A stretch of DNA of 64,000 nucleotides, taken from contig JALPQD010000225.1 of assembly GCA_023101885.1 (NCBI GenBank), positions 2,976,001 to 3,040,000 of the forward strand. Reading direction: 5' to 3'. Position 1 is the stretch's first letter, and the number at the start of each line of letters is the position of its first letter. The stretch is from Typhlomys cinereus (taxonomy: Eukaryota; Chordata; Mammalia; Rodentia; Platacanthomyidae). The position numbers were made by a program, and so were the translations under genes. The notes under the pieces are model-generated. The model saw nothing but the letters and a program-made list of their open reading frames with translations, was not told where the DNA came from and searched no databases. Positions 48,975 through 61,613 of this stretch are shown here, one piece after another.

Positions 48975-51320
48975 CATTGTATATAAAGGTCTTAATGTGG
49001 CTTGGATTCTGGGACTATCATCAGGCAAACCGAAAGCAGTCTTGTTCACATCACAACTAGACACACCAGAAAGCTATTACATGTCCACCAAGCCAATCAT
49101 TATGTCCTCTATAGCGTATAATCTATTTTTAAATTCAAAGTCTCAAACTTCACTGGAATCATGCTTATTTTTCCACTAATGTTACCTTGTTTATATTGAA
49201 AGCACCATGTATATGCTGTAGCACCTAAGCAAATGGGTTCCATGCTCCTCATGGGTAAGACGGCAAAGACGAATGTGCCCCTCTTTTTGGTACCAAGTCA
49301 ATGGCAGGGCCAGGAAGAGAGCAGAATCCATGAAGGATGAGATACACAGAGGTGCAAGGAGGAGCCTTGGGGGACCAGGAAGGTAATAACCTGAAGCACC
49401 TTGATGGTGAGGAAGGGCACTAAAATACTTTCCACAAGTGAGACCCTCGGCCCTCAGCCAGGTCCTTGTCTCACTGAATATCACTGCCAAAATACAAATC
49501 AAACATGGAATCACTAATTCCAAGAACTCAAGTACGGTAACATTTGAACCCAGATATCCTCTGCTGTAGGACATGCTACCTCCCCGCATGTTCCTGAAAA
49601 ACAATGACATCTGGAATGCTGAGAGCAGGAAATGTTGACCCTCCTCTTCTTCAACGATTCTAGGGAGGCTTGTGTTTCTCAGCCTTGAAGTTCAGCTATC
49701 TCCTGTCTACATTGATAGGGAATCCTTGTACGTCCTACATCTCACGTGTGTGTGATCCATCTGTGCTTTTTAGCAGTCACAGACCACTGCAAGGTGCTTC
49801 AGAATGGCAAATATCTGAAGTCCTCTGGTTATTGTGAGTCAAACTCATATCATCAGCTCTCAGCAGCAGTCACTGGGGGAGTGGACAGCAACACTCCGTC
49901 AGTTACTGATCCCTGAAGCCAGAGGTAGGCAGGAATGCCACATTAAATCTAAGTCTTTCTCATAATCACAGAAGCAGTTAAGTTGTTGGAATTCTCCTCC
50001 TCATTAAATCAGACTTCTTCAGTTTTCTTCTTAAAAGGAAAAAAATGATTGTCCTATTGATCCTGACCACCACATGAACATAAGAACCAAAACCCAAAGT
50101 CCAGCAACTAAGCCTTTCATTACTACAAATATTCTAAGTACCAAAACTGTATATATAGATAATATTAGCAGGCAAAGTATTTTATGTCATCTTTTCAATT
50201 AAAAAAATCATAAGCTAGTTTCAGAAATTGTGGTAAATGAGACCAGAACGTCTTCTGCTCTCTGTCACCATCTCTGGTCTCCCAGGTGCTGGTCCGCCCT
50301 GTGTTTGCACCACCAAGGAGATTTAATCACTCTGGGTCAGATGGGTGTGCAGTCATCTCAGCTCTCTGCTTTATTAGTTCTCATCTTAAGTGGGTTTAAC
50401 TTTTGAGTCTCCACAACTCATCTGTAAACTAGGATAATGTGGCATCTTGCCCATTAGGTAGATAGGGTGTTTAAGCTTCTGTTAGGTGCTTGTATATTAC
50501 ATAAGTTCAATAGACTGAAAAGAAAATCTATTTCCTGTCACATTCAACAACCACCAAGTCCTATGGCTTCTCTCTGAATATTTGTGGAACCTGAATCCTT
50601 TTTCTCCATCCCATGGTTTTTGGTCTATTCCAACTTGAGTTATTTAAAGCCTTATTATATATGTATTTCTTACTGACTTATATTCTTAATATATATTGGA
50701 CCAAAACAGTTTTCCTAAGTCTGCTTCCATCACTCCTTGACTTTCTTTAGCATGTGATTCCCTAAGCAATTGAATATAAAATCTTGTTATAGAAAAAGAC
50801 TGGGACATTCATCTCCTCCTAACAACTTTATCTGTACTCCACTGTAAGAGCAGATGAAAAAAAAATTGAGAGGATGCAGTGTTCAATTATCTTAATTTCA
50901 TGGTTTATGAAAAAAAGAACTGAATACAGGGTAAGAATACAAAGACCCTATTGTCTTTAAGGTTTCCTGCTGGTATTTGCTCCCTTAATCATCAGAATTG
51001 CCCCCAAACAAAGACCAGACAGCTTATGCAACCAGGCACACAGAGGAAAACTTATGCATAAAAGAAAACATTCTTTGTTGTAAAAAAAAAACTAACAGAC
51101 AATACTGTTTTCAAGATATCGACTGGTAAAAATAGTAATGCTGGTACTGGGCAGAGCAGTAAGATATATTTATTTTTTGCCTCAAACTCTTCAGAGCTAT
51201 GGATTTATTCTTCCAATGTAAAAGCCTGCTAAGAAAGAAGAGTTTCAAAAAACAAAATGTGCTAATACACACACATCAACAGGAAGGAGGAAGGATGGGC
51301 TTGTTAGAAATGCGAAATGC
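48975..51320. other. Intronic sequence, no exon recognised
   Basis: 2.3 kb of unique-looking sequence upstream (in gene direction) of the kinase-end exon. I looked for the preceding NEK10 kinase exons and did not find them. Confidence 0.4.
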
Positions 51321-51321
51321 T

Positions 51322-51380
51322 GGACTGGTGAGACTGCTCAGCAGGTAAGGCTCCTGGTTATAGCCTGGAATCCCGCATGG

Positions 51381-51446
<66 letters not shown>

Positions 51447-51555
51447 TTCTGTCTCACACACACTCTTCTTTCTTTCTTTCTCTGTCATGGTATATATGCA
51501 TTTACCTTTTTCTCTCTCTCCTCTCTCCTCTCTCTCCAATAAATAAAACATTTCA
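51322..51555 (+). mobile_element. B3-like SINE with long (CT)n
   Basis: Head ctggactggtgagactgctc followed by agcaggtaaggctcc, a CT run at 51383-51444, tgtcatggtatatatgcatt, and a tail with aataaataaaac. Confidence 0.55.
51383..51444. repeat. (CT)n microsatellite
   Basis: About 30 CT units inside a SINE. Confidence 0.95.
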
Positions 51556-51664
51556 AGAAAGAAATGGAAATGTTGTAAGAAGTGCTTGATGAGCATGTAG
51601 AAAGTAGAACTGAGAAAAAGGTGGACAGGATGAGACTCAGGTGACACAAAGCAACATATAATAA

Positions 51665-51835
51665 GAGTGACTTTGGTGAGACACCTGCTCCCTAACCTGG
51701 TGGCCTGAATTCGGTCCCCAGAAGGCCACATGATGGAGGGAGAGAATTGCCTTCTGAAAGTTTCCCCTGACCTCCACTTATGTATCATGGCATACATGTA
51801 TTTGACTTTCCAAGCCGCTTTCTTTCTCTCTTTTA
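51665..51835 (+). mobile_element. B3-like SINE, degenerate
   Basis: actttggtgagacacctgct, cctgaattcggtccccagaa, cttctgaaagtttcccctga and catggcatacatgtattt follow the B3 order. Confidence 0.55.
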
Positions 51836-51839
51836 ACTA

Positions 51840-52430
51840 TGTTTTTTCAAAAGAATGATTTGCATATATATTCTCCTTTCCAACTTCACACCACCTGCAG
51901 CCTTCTTTCTTCCTTCTCTTATCCCCCTTCCATTTCCTAAATGTCCCATGTCTAGTGTCCTGATACTTATAAGTAGTCCAAGTTAAGCATGCCCATCTAA
52001 AGGCTCCTTGTTAGTATCCCCACATAAAAAGCATATAAAGAAGAATACAGATCTGAAGTTTTATAGCTAGGATACTCATGTAAGAGAGAACAAGTGATGT
52101 TTATCTTTTAGGAATTAGATTATTTCACTCGGTATTTTTCCTACCTCCATACATTTACATGAAAATTTCATTTTTCTTAATAGCTAAATAAAATCCCATT
52201 ATGTATATGCACCATATTTTCATTATTCATTCATCAGTTGATGGTCGTTTAAGCTGATTCCATTTCCTTGCTATTGTGACTAGAGTCATAATGAATATGG
52301 ATGTATAATTTCTCTGTAGAAAGATATGGAGTATTTGGGGAATATGCCCAGAAGTGCTATAGCTAGGTTATACAACAGTACTATTTGTAGATTTTTAGGA
52401 GACTACACACTGATTTATAAGAAGCTAAAG
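51840..52430 (-). mobile_element. Old L1 3' portion, antisense
   Basis: Plus strand is the reverse complement of ORF2-end text: ggaattagattatttcactc, ctccatacatttacatgaaa, aaaatcccattatgtatatg, ttcattcatcagttgatggt. One of the few minus-strand L1 copies in the window. Confidence 0.7.
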
Positions 52431-52819
52431 GAAATAGGGAATAAGGGAGAGGTAGCAGTAGAAGAGAATAAATAAGAACAAAGTATAATGGCACAGATGT
52501 ACAAAGATGCTAAGATGAAAATCAATATTTTGTATGGTAATAAAAATTTATTAATAAACAAATGGTAAAGCCAAAAAAGACTGTTCTCTTATGACTAAAA
52601 TAAAATCTTTCTTATTATCCAATCATTTTCTTGTAAATATTTACTAATATAGCTTGGCTCTTCATCTCTTTTCCCTGAATTTATGGTGCCACATCCCCAA
52701 CCTTGTCAATATTTCTCAGGTCTTTCACATACTCTATCAGCTTTATCATTGGTTTATTAGGTGTCATAAACTATTACAGCATGGATAAGTAAATTATTGT
52801 ATAATAAAAAAACAAAAAA

Positions 52820-53133
52820 GGGGCTGGAGAGGTGGCTCAGGGGTTAAGTTTCTGCCTTGCAGGCAGAAGGTCCTGAGTTCGGATCCTAGACCCCACGTAT
52901 AGACGCGGGGCGGAAGCGGGAGCGGCCTGCCTTTCCGGTCCGGGTAGGGCGGAGCCTGTGAATCCTGGGGCAGACTAAACAAGGAGGAGGTGGAGGTGGT
53001 CCATGGTGGTTCCCGAATTCATCCGTGGTTCTACACACACAAACATACATACATACACACTAGCACACATGCATACACACACAATTGAATAAATAATAAT
53101 AAAAAAATTTAAAAACAAACAAAAAAAAAGAAT
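52820..53133 (+). mobile_element. Young CpG-rich B2-superfamily SINE
   Basis: ggggctggagaggtggctca, cctgagttcggatcc, CpG-rich body (acgtatagacgcggggcgg), CA-rich stretch, attgaataaataataataaa and an A-rich tail in A-rich flanks. The target duplication is obscured by low complexity. Confidence 0.92.
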
Positions 53134-53139
53134 GGCATC

Positions 53140-53280
53140 AAGGGTATGTTGGTGCAGGCCTATAACCTATAACCTACATGGCCTATAACCCTAGCATTTG
53201 GGGCATAAAGAAGTTAAGATCATGAATCACAGGCCAGCACAGGCTGCATAGCAAGATTCTATCTCAAAAAAAAAAAAATA
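53140..53280 (+). mobile_element. B1-like SINE, degenerate
   Basis: gtatgttggtgcaggcctat, an internal repeat of cctataacc, ccctagcatttggggcataa, gccagcacaggctgcatagc and attctatctcaaaaaaaa. Confidence 0.6.
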
Positions 53281-53299
53281 AATGATTATAGATTTGTTG

Positions 53300-53690
53300 C
53301 AGTCTACCTGAATGGTTGCTGATACATGACCATCAAACAGCTTAAGGGAACAAGGGGTTTATTTCCTTATGAACAGTCTGATTATAGTTCTCAGTCCAGC
53401 TTGAAGGGAGAACATGCACCAACATCAGGACCAAGGGAACTGGCCACACCATCCTTACTTGCCAGACCAGCCTGTCTGGCCAAGTGAACAGAAGGATGCC
53501 CCTTCCTCAATCGGCTCTCAGTATTTTATTCACCTGTTCAGGGCCTAGTCCACTCACCATAAGTTGAGCCTTCCCCATCAGCTAGACACTTTCCTGCAGG
53601 TATGCTCTGGGCTTAACCCAAGCACTAATTCTCTACAAATGTGCCCAGAGCTCAAACCCTCAACCATCACGTTGTCACCTGTGCCTAAAT
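53300..53690 (-). mobile_element. Medium-reiterated rodent repeat (URR1/RMER-like), antisense
   Basis: Same family and orientation as 13430-13830: cttaagggaacaaggggttt, ctggccacaccatcct, gttgagccttccccatcagc, ccctcaaccatcacgttgtc. Confidence 0.55.
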
Positions 53691-53837
53691 ATACAAGATT
53701 GCTGTAAATTTTTCCTTCAATGGTTGTTTTTATTTCCAAGGATCTATTAAATTGATTGTGACTAACTCTGAATCTAACATGTTTCTGAGCCATAAATGAT
53801 TACTAAGAATAATTTTATTTTATTTAATCTTGTCTGA

Positions 53838-54221
53838 TTCCTTTACCCCACCCCGCTCCGCCAGTGGGGAAGTGCGCGCGCAGTCCAGCCTGGTCTCACC
53901 CCGCGAACTACGACCCCAGGTCAGCCCAAAGGGACCCGGCTCCAGCTCCCACCATCCAGCCAGAGCCGCGCGCACAGCCGAGGAACAAGGAGGACCTCCG
54001 CCTGCGCCCAGGTCCCGCCCCAGCTGCCCTCGGGGTAAATAGCTCCACGCCTACGCACCCATACTCCCATTCCACACCACGCTCCACTGGTCCAGACGCG
54101 CGCACTGTCCAGCCGGGCCTCACCCGGGACCTAGGTAAGCTCTGTCCCTGCCCACCCCCAGAACCCCAGGCCAAATAATTCAGTTTAGTGAAATTGAAAG
54201 ATCTTAAGAGTTTAAACCACA
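53838..54221 (+). promoter_or_regulatory. L1 5' UTR / internal promoter region, possibly two monomers
   Basis: GC- and CpG-rich leader between the target duplication and the ORF1 start. A 25-27 bp block occurs twice in similar form: gcgcgcgcagtccagcctgg at 53874 and gcgcgcactgtccagccggg at 54098, both followed by a form of ctcacc. The preceding bases also match (ccgctccgccagtgg and acgctccactgg). A spacing of about 224 bp suggests tandem promoter units like mouse L1 monomers. Confidence 0.6.
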
Positions 54222-55285
54222 ATGCCAAAGTCAAAGAGCAAATCCATGAGAAGCAACACTCAAGTAAACAAATCTCCCACTGAAGGAATTAATCCCATAA
54301 TGTTAGACTCCAACCAGAACAAACCCGCGGAAAAAGACCAAGAAAGCCTGACCCAGGATAACGACTTTCAAAATATGATCATTACCATGTTCAATACTAT
54401 GAAAGAGGAAATCCGGGAGGAATTACATAATCGAATCAATCGCTTTGAAGAGGAATACAACAGACATTTGGAGGAGTTGAGAAAAACAGTGCAAGAAACA
54501 AAAACTGGCATAGAGCAGTTAAAACAAACTCAAGCAGAGTTTAAAACTGAGTTACAAGACAAGTTATCTCAAACCCAGAATTCCACAGAGAGTCTTATCA
54601 ACAGAACTAAGGAAGCAGAAAAGGGAATTTCAGACCTTGAAGATAAAGTGGGAGTACTAACCAGCTCAATGGAAGAGGTTGTTAAAGCCAAAAAGATACT
54701 TGGGAGAAATATTCAGGAGATATGGGACACCCTGAAGAAGCCTAACATGCGTATTCATGGAATACCAGAGCAAGAATCTCAAAATACCACCTCTGAGGAA
54801 ATTTTTCAAACGATCATCAAGGAAAACTTTCCTCATCTAACAAAAGAGAGGCCCATCCATATACAAAGGTATTCCACACCCCAAACAGATACGACCAAAA
54901 CAGACGCACGCCACGGAGAATAATAGTTAAAACACTCCACATTCTAGGTAGAGAACTGGTGCTGAGAGCTTCAAGGGAGAAAAAACAAGTCACTTTTAAA
55001 GGTAAACCTATTAAAATAACAAATGACTTCTCAGTCAAAACAGTAAAAGCAAGAAGAGCTTGGAGAGACATACTTCAAGTATTGAATGAGCAAAAATGTC
55101 AACCCAGGCTGATTTACCCTGCAAAACTATCAGTCATGATCGAGGGAGAAAGAAAAACTTTCCAGCACAAAGACAACTTTAAGGGATACATGGCCACCAA
55201 ACCAGGCCTTCAAAAACTGCAAGAAATGATACTCAAGCGTGAAGAAAAAAACAGGCATATCCAGGAGAACAGAAGGCAAATATAA
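54222..55285 (+). pseudogene. L1 ORF1 (ORF1p), one frameshift
   Basis: Encodes the L1 RNA-binding chaperone that coats L1 RNA. It starts MPKSKSKSMRSNTQVNKSP. A long heptad-rich coiled coil lies at about residues 50-150 (Leu/Ile/Glu/Lys-rich), then the RRM-like and C-terminal parts (NMRIHGIPEQE; RRAWRDILQVLNEQ; KLQEMILKREEKNR). The full span is 1064 nt, one base short of 355 codons. A single-base loss at about 54865-54870, after HIQR, shifts the frame. The first frame then stops at 54923, while the correct one continues to the stop at 55285. Otherwise the protein looks complete at about 354 residues, showing the copy is recent. Confidence 0.92.
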
Positions 55286-55335
55286 CACCATTAAAAGCGA
55301 AGCAATATACTTATAAAAGCTACTAAACATAATAA

Positions 55336-58300
55336 ATGTCTGGAATTAACAATAGTTTCTCCATTATAACACTAAATGTTAATGGACTTAATTCACCGAT
55401 CAAGAGACACAGATTACAAACTTGGATTAAAAATCACAATCCATCAATCTGTTGCCTGCAGGAAACCCATCTCACCACAAAAGATAGGCACGCTCTAAAA
55501 ATAAAAGGCTGGTCAACAATTCTACAAGCAAATGGAAGCAGGAAACAGGCAGGGGTAGCCATTATGCTATCAGATGAAGTGGATTTCAAACCAAAAAAAA
55601 TTATAAGAGACACGGATGGATACTACATTTTAGTCACAGGTACAATTCACCAGGAAGACTTCACAATACTGAACATATATGCACCCAGTACGGGCCCCTC
55701 CACATTCATTAAGAAAACCCTACAGCGTCTAAAGCAAGAAATCAACCCCCAAACGATAATTCTTGGGGACTTCAACACCGCCCTCTCTACATGGGATAGA
55801 TCAACAGGTCAAAAGCTTAACAGAGACACTTTGGAACTTAATCAAACCCTGAAAGAAATGGACCTCACAGATCTCTATCGAACTTTTCACCCACGCACCA
55901 AAGAATACACATTTTTCTCAGCAGCACACGGAACTTTCTCCAAAATAGATCACATATTGGGCCACAAAATGAATCTACACATATACAAGAAAGTTGAAAT
56001 TCTAACCTGTGCCCTATCAGACCACCACGGCCTAAAGCTGGACATCCACAACACATCAAACAAGAGAAAATACACTAACTCCTGGAAACTTAACACTATG
56101 ATGCTGAATGAGAACTGGATTCAGGAAGAAATTAAAAAGGAAATTCAAGATTTCCTGAAAGTGAATGATAACGAAAATACAACTTACCAAAATCTCTGGG
56201 ACACAATGAAAGCTGTTCTAAGAGGTAAGTTCATAGCTCTTAATGCCCACGTCAAAAAAATGGAAACATCAGAAATAAACAACTTAACAATGCAGCTTAA
56301 AGCTTTAGAGAAACTAGAGCAATCTGATCCCAAAAGCAGTAGAAGAGAAGAGATTAGCAAAATAAGGGGAGAAATATCTGAAATCGAGACTAAGAAAACG
56401 ATAGAAAAAATCAACCAATCAAAAAGCTGGTTCTTTGAAAAAATCAACAAGATTGATACACCCCTAGCTAAACTAACCAAAACCAAGAGAGAGAAAACCC
56501 AAATTAACAAAATTAAAAATGAACATGGAGTTATCACTACTGATACCCAAGAAATCCAGAGAATTATAACATCATATTTCAAAAACTTATACTCTGTGAA
56601 GTTTGACAACACAAAAGAGATGGATGAATTTCTAAGTAAACACAACTTACCTAAATTGAATCAGGAAGTTGTGAATTATTTAAATAGTCCTATAACATAT
56701 AAGGAAATTGAGGAAGTAATCTCGATTCTTCCCACCAAAAAATGTCCTGGACCAGATGGATTCAGCACAGAGTTCTACCAGACATTTAAGGAGTTAATAA
56801 CACCAATACTCCTTAAACTGTTCCATCAAATAGCAGAGGAAGGAACACTACCAAATTCCTTCTATGAAGCTAATATCGTTTTAATCCCAAAACCTAATAA
56901 AGATTCACTTAAAAAAGAAAACTATAGGCCGATCTCCCTGATGAACACAGACGCAAAGATTCTCAACAAAGTCCTTAGCAAATCGGATTCAAAAACATAT
57001 TAAAAAGATCATTCATGGGGACCAAGTAGGCTTCATCCCCGGCACACAAGGTTGGTTCAACATACGCAAATCAATAAATGTAATTCATCATGTAAACCAG
57101 TCCAAAGTCCAAGACCACATGATACTCTCGATAGATGCAGAAAAAGCTTTTGACAAGATCCAACAGCCTTTTATGATCAAAACGCTAGAGACAGTAGGAA
57201 TGGAAGGAACCTTTATACAATATAATAAAAGCTGTATACAACAAGCCCACAGCAAGGATTATGCTCAATGGGGAACAATTGGAAGCATTCCCACCTCGAT
57301 CAGGAACTAGACAAGGCTGTCCACTCTCACCACTTCTATTCAATATTGTACTTGAAGTCTTAGCTGAAGCTATAAGACAAGAAAGGGACATAAGAGGGAT
57401 TCAAATCGCCAAGGAAGAAATCAAGCTATCCCTATTTGCAGATGACATGATCTTATACCTGAGGGATCCCAAAAACTCCACCAGGAAGCTCCTGGAACTA
57501 ATTGAGAAGTTCAGCAGGGTGGCAGGATACAAAATAAATGTGCAAAAATCAGAGGCCTTCCTATATGCCCAGAATGAAAGAAGTGAAAAAGCCTTGAGAG
57601 AAACCATGCCATTTACTATAACCCCTAAAAAAATGAAATACCTTGGTATAAACCTAACTAAGGAGATAAAAGACCTTTACAATGAAAACTTTAAAACCCT
57701 AAAGAAAGAAATTGCAGAAGACACCAGAAGGTGGAAAGACCTCCCTTGTTCCTGGATTGGCAGAATCAACATTGTAAAAATGACCATCCTACCAAAGGCA
57801 ATATACAGACTGAATGCTATACCAATCAAAATCCGAAAGCAATTCTTCAAAGAAGTTGACCAAACAATCTCAAAGTTCATATGGAGGCACAAAAGACCCA
57901 GGATAGCAAAAACAATCCTGAGTAACAAAAACACAGCTGGAGGTATTACCATACCAAACCTAAGTCTATACTACAAATCCATAGTTATAAAGACAGCCTG
58001 GTACTGGCTCCAAAATAGACACACAGATCAATGGATAAGGATTGAAGACCCAGATATAAGCCCACAAAGTTACAGCCATTTGGTCTTTGACAAAGGGGCC
58101 CAAAGAATCCAATGGAAAAAGAACAGCATCTTCAACAAATGGTGCTGGCAAAACTGGATCTCCACATGCAGAAGATTAAAGCTGGACCCGTACTTGTCAC
58201 CGTGTACAAGACTTAATTCCAAATGGATCAAGGACCTTGATATCAGGCCAGAGACTTTAAAAACCATAGTTGAAAGGATAGGGAACTCCCTCGAGGTGAT

Positions 58301-59168
58301 TGGGCTAGGCCAACACTTCCTAAACAGACATCCAATGGCACAATCACTGCTACCAACTCTCAACAGTTGGGATCTTGTGAAATTAAAGAGCTTCTGTTCA
58401 GATAAAGAGATTGTCACATGAGCTCAAAGGCAACCCACAGAATGGGAGAAAATCTTTAGTAACCACATATCTGACAGAGCTCTACTGTCCAGAGTGCACA
58501 AAGAACTTAGAAAATTAAACTCCAAGGAAAACACTGGCCCAATTAAAAAATGGGCCCTGGAACTTCAAAGAAACTTTACCAGGGATGAAATTAAAATGTC
58601 TAACAATTATCTTAAAAAATGCTCCACTTCCTTCGCCATCAGGGAAATGCAAATCAAAACTTCCCTGAGATATCATCTCACCCCGGTCAGGATGGCAAAA
58701 ATCCACAATACAAACAACGACAAATGCTGGAGAGGATGTGGAGAGAGGGGAACTCTCCTACATTGTTGGTGGGAATGCAGGCTCATACAGCCACTCTGGC
58801 GAGCCGTCTAGAGATTCTTAAAGAAATTAAAGATTGAAATGCCATATGACCCTGCTATCCCACTTTTGGGAATAACCCCCCATGCAGCAGAGGTTCGCCT
58901 CGATAGCACAAGCTCGACCATGTTCATAGCAGCACTGTTTACAATAGCAAAGTCATGGAATCAACCCAAATGTCCAACAGTTGACGAGTGGATAAGGAAA
59001 CTGTGGTACATCTATACAATGGAGTACTACTCAGCCATCAAAAATGATGAATTACTGGAATTTGCTGGGAAATGGATGTCATTAGAAACAATTATATTAA
59101 GTGAAGTATCCCAAACCCAGAAAATTAAGCGCCGTATGTACTCCCTAATAGGTGGCTCCTACTACTAA
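55336..59168 (+). pseudogene. L1 ORF2 (endonuclease/reverse transcriptase), broken
   Basis: Encodes the L1 replicase, which nicks target DNA and reverse-transcribes L1 RNA. It begins 50 bp after ORF1. Endonuclease domain at about residues 1-240: [43 protein letters not shown]. Reverse transcriptase core FADD at 57435-57446, preceded by [16 protein letters not shown]. The Cys/His-rich end ([16 protein letters not shown]) is at about 58725-58790. The span is 3833 nt (about 1277 codons, the usual L1 length). Four lesions are seen: frameshifts near 56975 and near 57222, TGA at 58419-58421 (CGA in the second copy) and TAG at 58809-58811 (TGG in the second copy). The element is therefore inactive. 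Confidence 0.93.
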
Positions 59169-60146
59169 ACTCACCCAGCCCACATTGAGACACTCAAAAG
59201 TAAACCTATGTAACACAGTAATTGCAAGGATTATGAACAAGAGAGATGGGTTAGGAGGGCCACACTAGAAACAAGGAGAGAGGAGACCATGTTACAGCAG
59301 AGAAAATAGGCCTCCATCAAGGTCTGCAAGTAAGTAATGAGAAACCTGGTTAAGTTCACAGACGTTCTTTCCTGATCTCACCAGAAGGGGAGGGCATATA
59401 GTCTAGCAGATAAAAAGTAATCATTTTGCAAATGGGTGATGGACCCCTCCCTCAGTGAGGTTTCCTACTCTTATTACATCTACCCTTGAATGTGCTATTA
59501 CAACAAGACTCCAGTTAAACAGCTTTTTGTCTCTGGCCAGGGGGTGACATACAGTGCCCAGCAGAATGGAGTGAAGGGAATTGCAGGAGCAGCAAAACTG
59601 CAAAAGAAAATCAACAAACCACAATCCAGAACTTCAGAGACTCTATATCAATCACATAGAACTAGGACAGCCTAATCTCTCCCCATCCTGGAGCTCAGGG
59701 ACATTTGCGGAGAGGGGGCAGGTAAGATTGGTAAGATTGTAAGAGCAAAAGGATGGGAGGAGCAACGATTTGCAAGATTCTCAACAATAGTTGGGGCCAA
59801 AGCAATCATAATGGGACTTTGCATGCCCTGCGCAATGTCCAGCGCACTGTTGCCCTCATAAAGTCTAGCATCTGTTAAGGGCACCGAGACCCCTGGAGGC
59901 AAGGGATTGACAGCCATAGTAGTGATCTTATGCTTAAGGGGAACAAGAGAAAGGGCTTATGGAAATGCCACTGGGTCCTTATATGTCATCGGAGAGGAGG
60001 ACCCAGTGGAGAGTTAGGCGTACACAATAAAGGACCCTCTGGGAATTGGGGGGGAGGCACTGGGGGAAGGGGAGGGGGAGGAGAGGGGAGGAAGGGAACT
60101 GGTAAAAAATTTTAAAATGTATAATTAAATTTTTAATAAAAAAAAA
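59169..60146 (+). mobile_element. 3' UTR of the full-length L1, with G-rich tract and altered tail
   Basis: Matches the other young L1 3' UTRs, with the G-rich tract at 60045-60090. The end differs: after gggaactggt the usual ctacctattaagtttgtatg is absent and is replaced by A/T-rich sequence (ttttaaaatgtataattaaa). It then runs into the second L1 at ccctaaagaaag. Confidence 0.8.
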
Positions 60147-61613
60147 AACCCTAAAGAAAGAAATAGCAGAAGACACCAGAAGGTGGAAAGACATCCCTTG
60201 TTCCCGGATTGGCAGAATCAACATCGTAAAAATGACCATCCTACCAAAGGCAATATACAGATTGAATGCTATACCAATCAAAATCCCAAAGCAATTCTTC
60301 AAAGAAGTTGACCAAACAATCTCAAAGTTCATATGGAGGCACAAAAGACCCAGGATAGCAAAAACAATCCTGAGTAACAAAAACACAGCTGGAGGTATTG
60401 CCATACCTAACCTAAGTCTATACTACAAATCCATAGTTATAAAGACAGCCTGGTACTGGCTCCAAAATAGACACACAGATCAATGGATAAGGATTGAAGA
60501 CCCAGATATAAGCCCACAAAATTATAGCCATTTGGTCTTTGACAAAGGGGCCCAAAGAATCCAATGGAAAAAGAACAGCATCTTCAACAAATGGTGCTGG
60601 CAAAACTGGATCTCCACGTGCAGAAGATTAAAGCTGGACCCGTACTTGTCACCATGTACAAGACTTAATTCCAAATGGATCAAGGACCTTGATATCAGGC
60701 CAGAGAGTATAAAAACCATAGTTGAAAGGATAGGGAACTCCCTCGAGCTGATTGGGCTAGGCCAACAGTTCCTAAACAGACATCCAATGGCACAGTCACT
60801 GCTACCAACTCTCAACAGTTGGGATCTTGTGAAATTAAAGAGCTTCTGTTCAGATAAAGGGATTGTAACGCGAGCTCAAAGGCAACCCACAGAATGGGAG
60901 AAAATCTTCACTAACCACACATCTGATAGAACTTTGCTGTCCAGAGTGCACAAAGAACTTAGAAAACTAAACATCAAGGAAACCAATGGCCCAATTAAGA
61001 AATGGGCCCTGGAACTTAAAAGAAACTTTACCAGGGAGGACATTAAAATGTCTAACAAATATCTGAAAAAGTGCTCCACTTCCTTAGCCATCAGGGAAAT
61101 GCAAATGAAAACTTCCCTGAGATATCATCTCACCCCGGTCAGGATGGCAAAAATCCACAATACAAACAACAACAAATGCTGGAGAGGATGTGGAGAGAGG
61201 GGAACTCTCCTACATTGCTGGTGGGAATGCAGGCTCATACAGCCACTCTGGCGAGCCGTCTGGAGATTCTTAAAGATATTAAAGATTGAAATGCCATATG
61301 ACCCTGCGATCCACTTTTGGGAATAACCTCCCATACAGCAGAGGTTCACCTCGATAGCACAAGCACGACCATGTTCATAGCAGCACTGTTTACAATAGCA
61401 AAGACATGGAATCAACCCAAATGTCCAACAGTTGACAAGTGGATAAGGAAATTGTGGTACATCTATACAATGGAGTACTACTCAGCCATCAAAAATGATG
61501 AATTACTGGAATTTGCCAGGAAATGGATGTCATTAGAAACAATTATATTAAGTGAAGTATCCCAGACCCAGAAAATTAAGCGCCGTATGTACTCCCTAAT
61601 AGGTGGCTCCTAG
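60147..61613 (+). pseudogene. 5'-truncated L1 ORF2, second copy, one frameshift
   Basis: Starts in the ORF2 thumb-like region ([15 protein letters not shown]) and is open through KSFCSDKGIVTRAQRQPT and the Cys/His-rich end. A one-base loss at about 61311 (DPAIHFWE instead of the usual DPAIPLLG) breaks it near the end. The last part continues in another frame to the stop at 61613. It is nearly identical to the matching part of the neighbouring copy. Confidence 0.9.

Noticed and set aside
52820..52900. tRNA gene
   Set aside because: A and B box-like text is present, but it is the head of a SINE with body and tail.
53830..54234. GC-rich block with 70-108 codon frames, as a CpG-island promoter of a host gene
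   Set aside because: It lies between a target-site duplication and L1 ORF1, so it is the L1 5' UTR.
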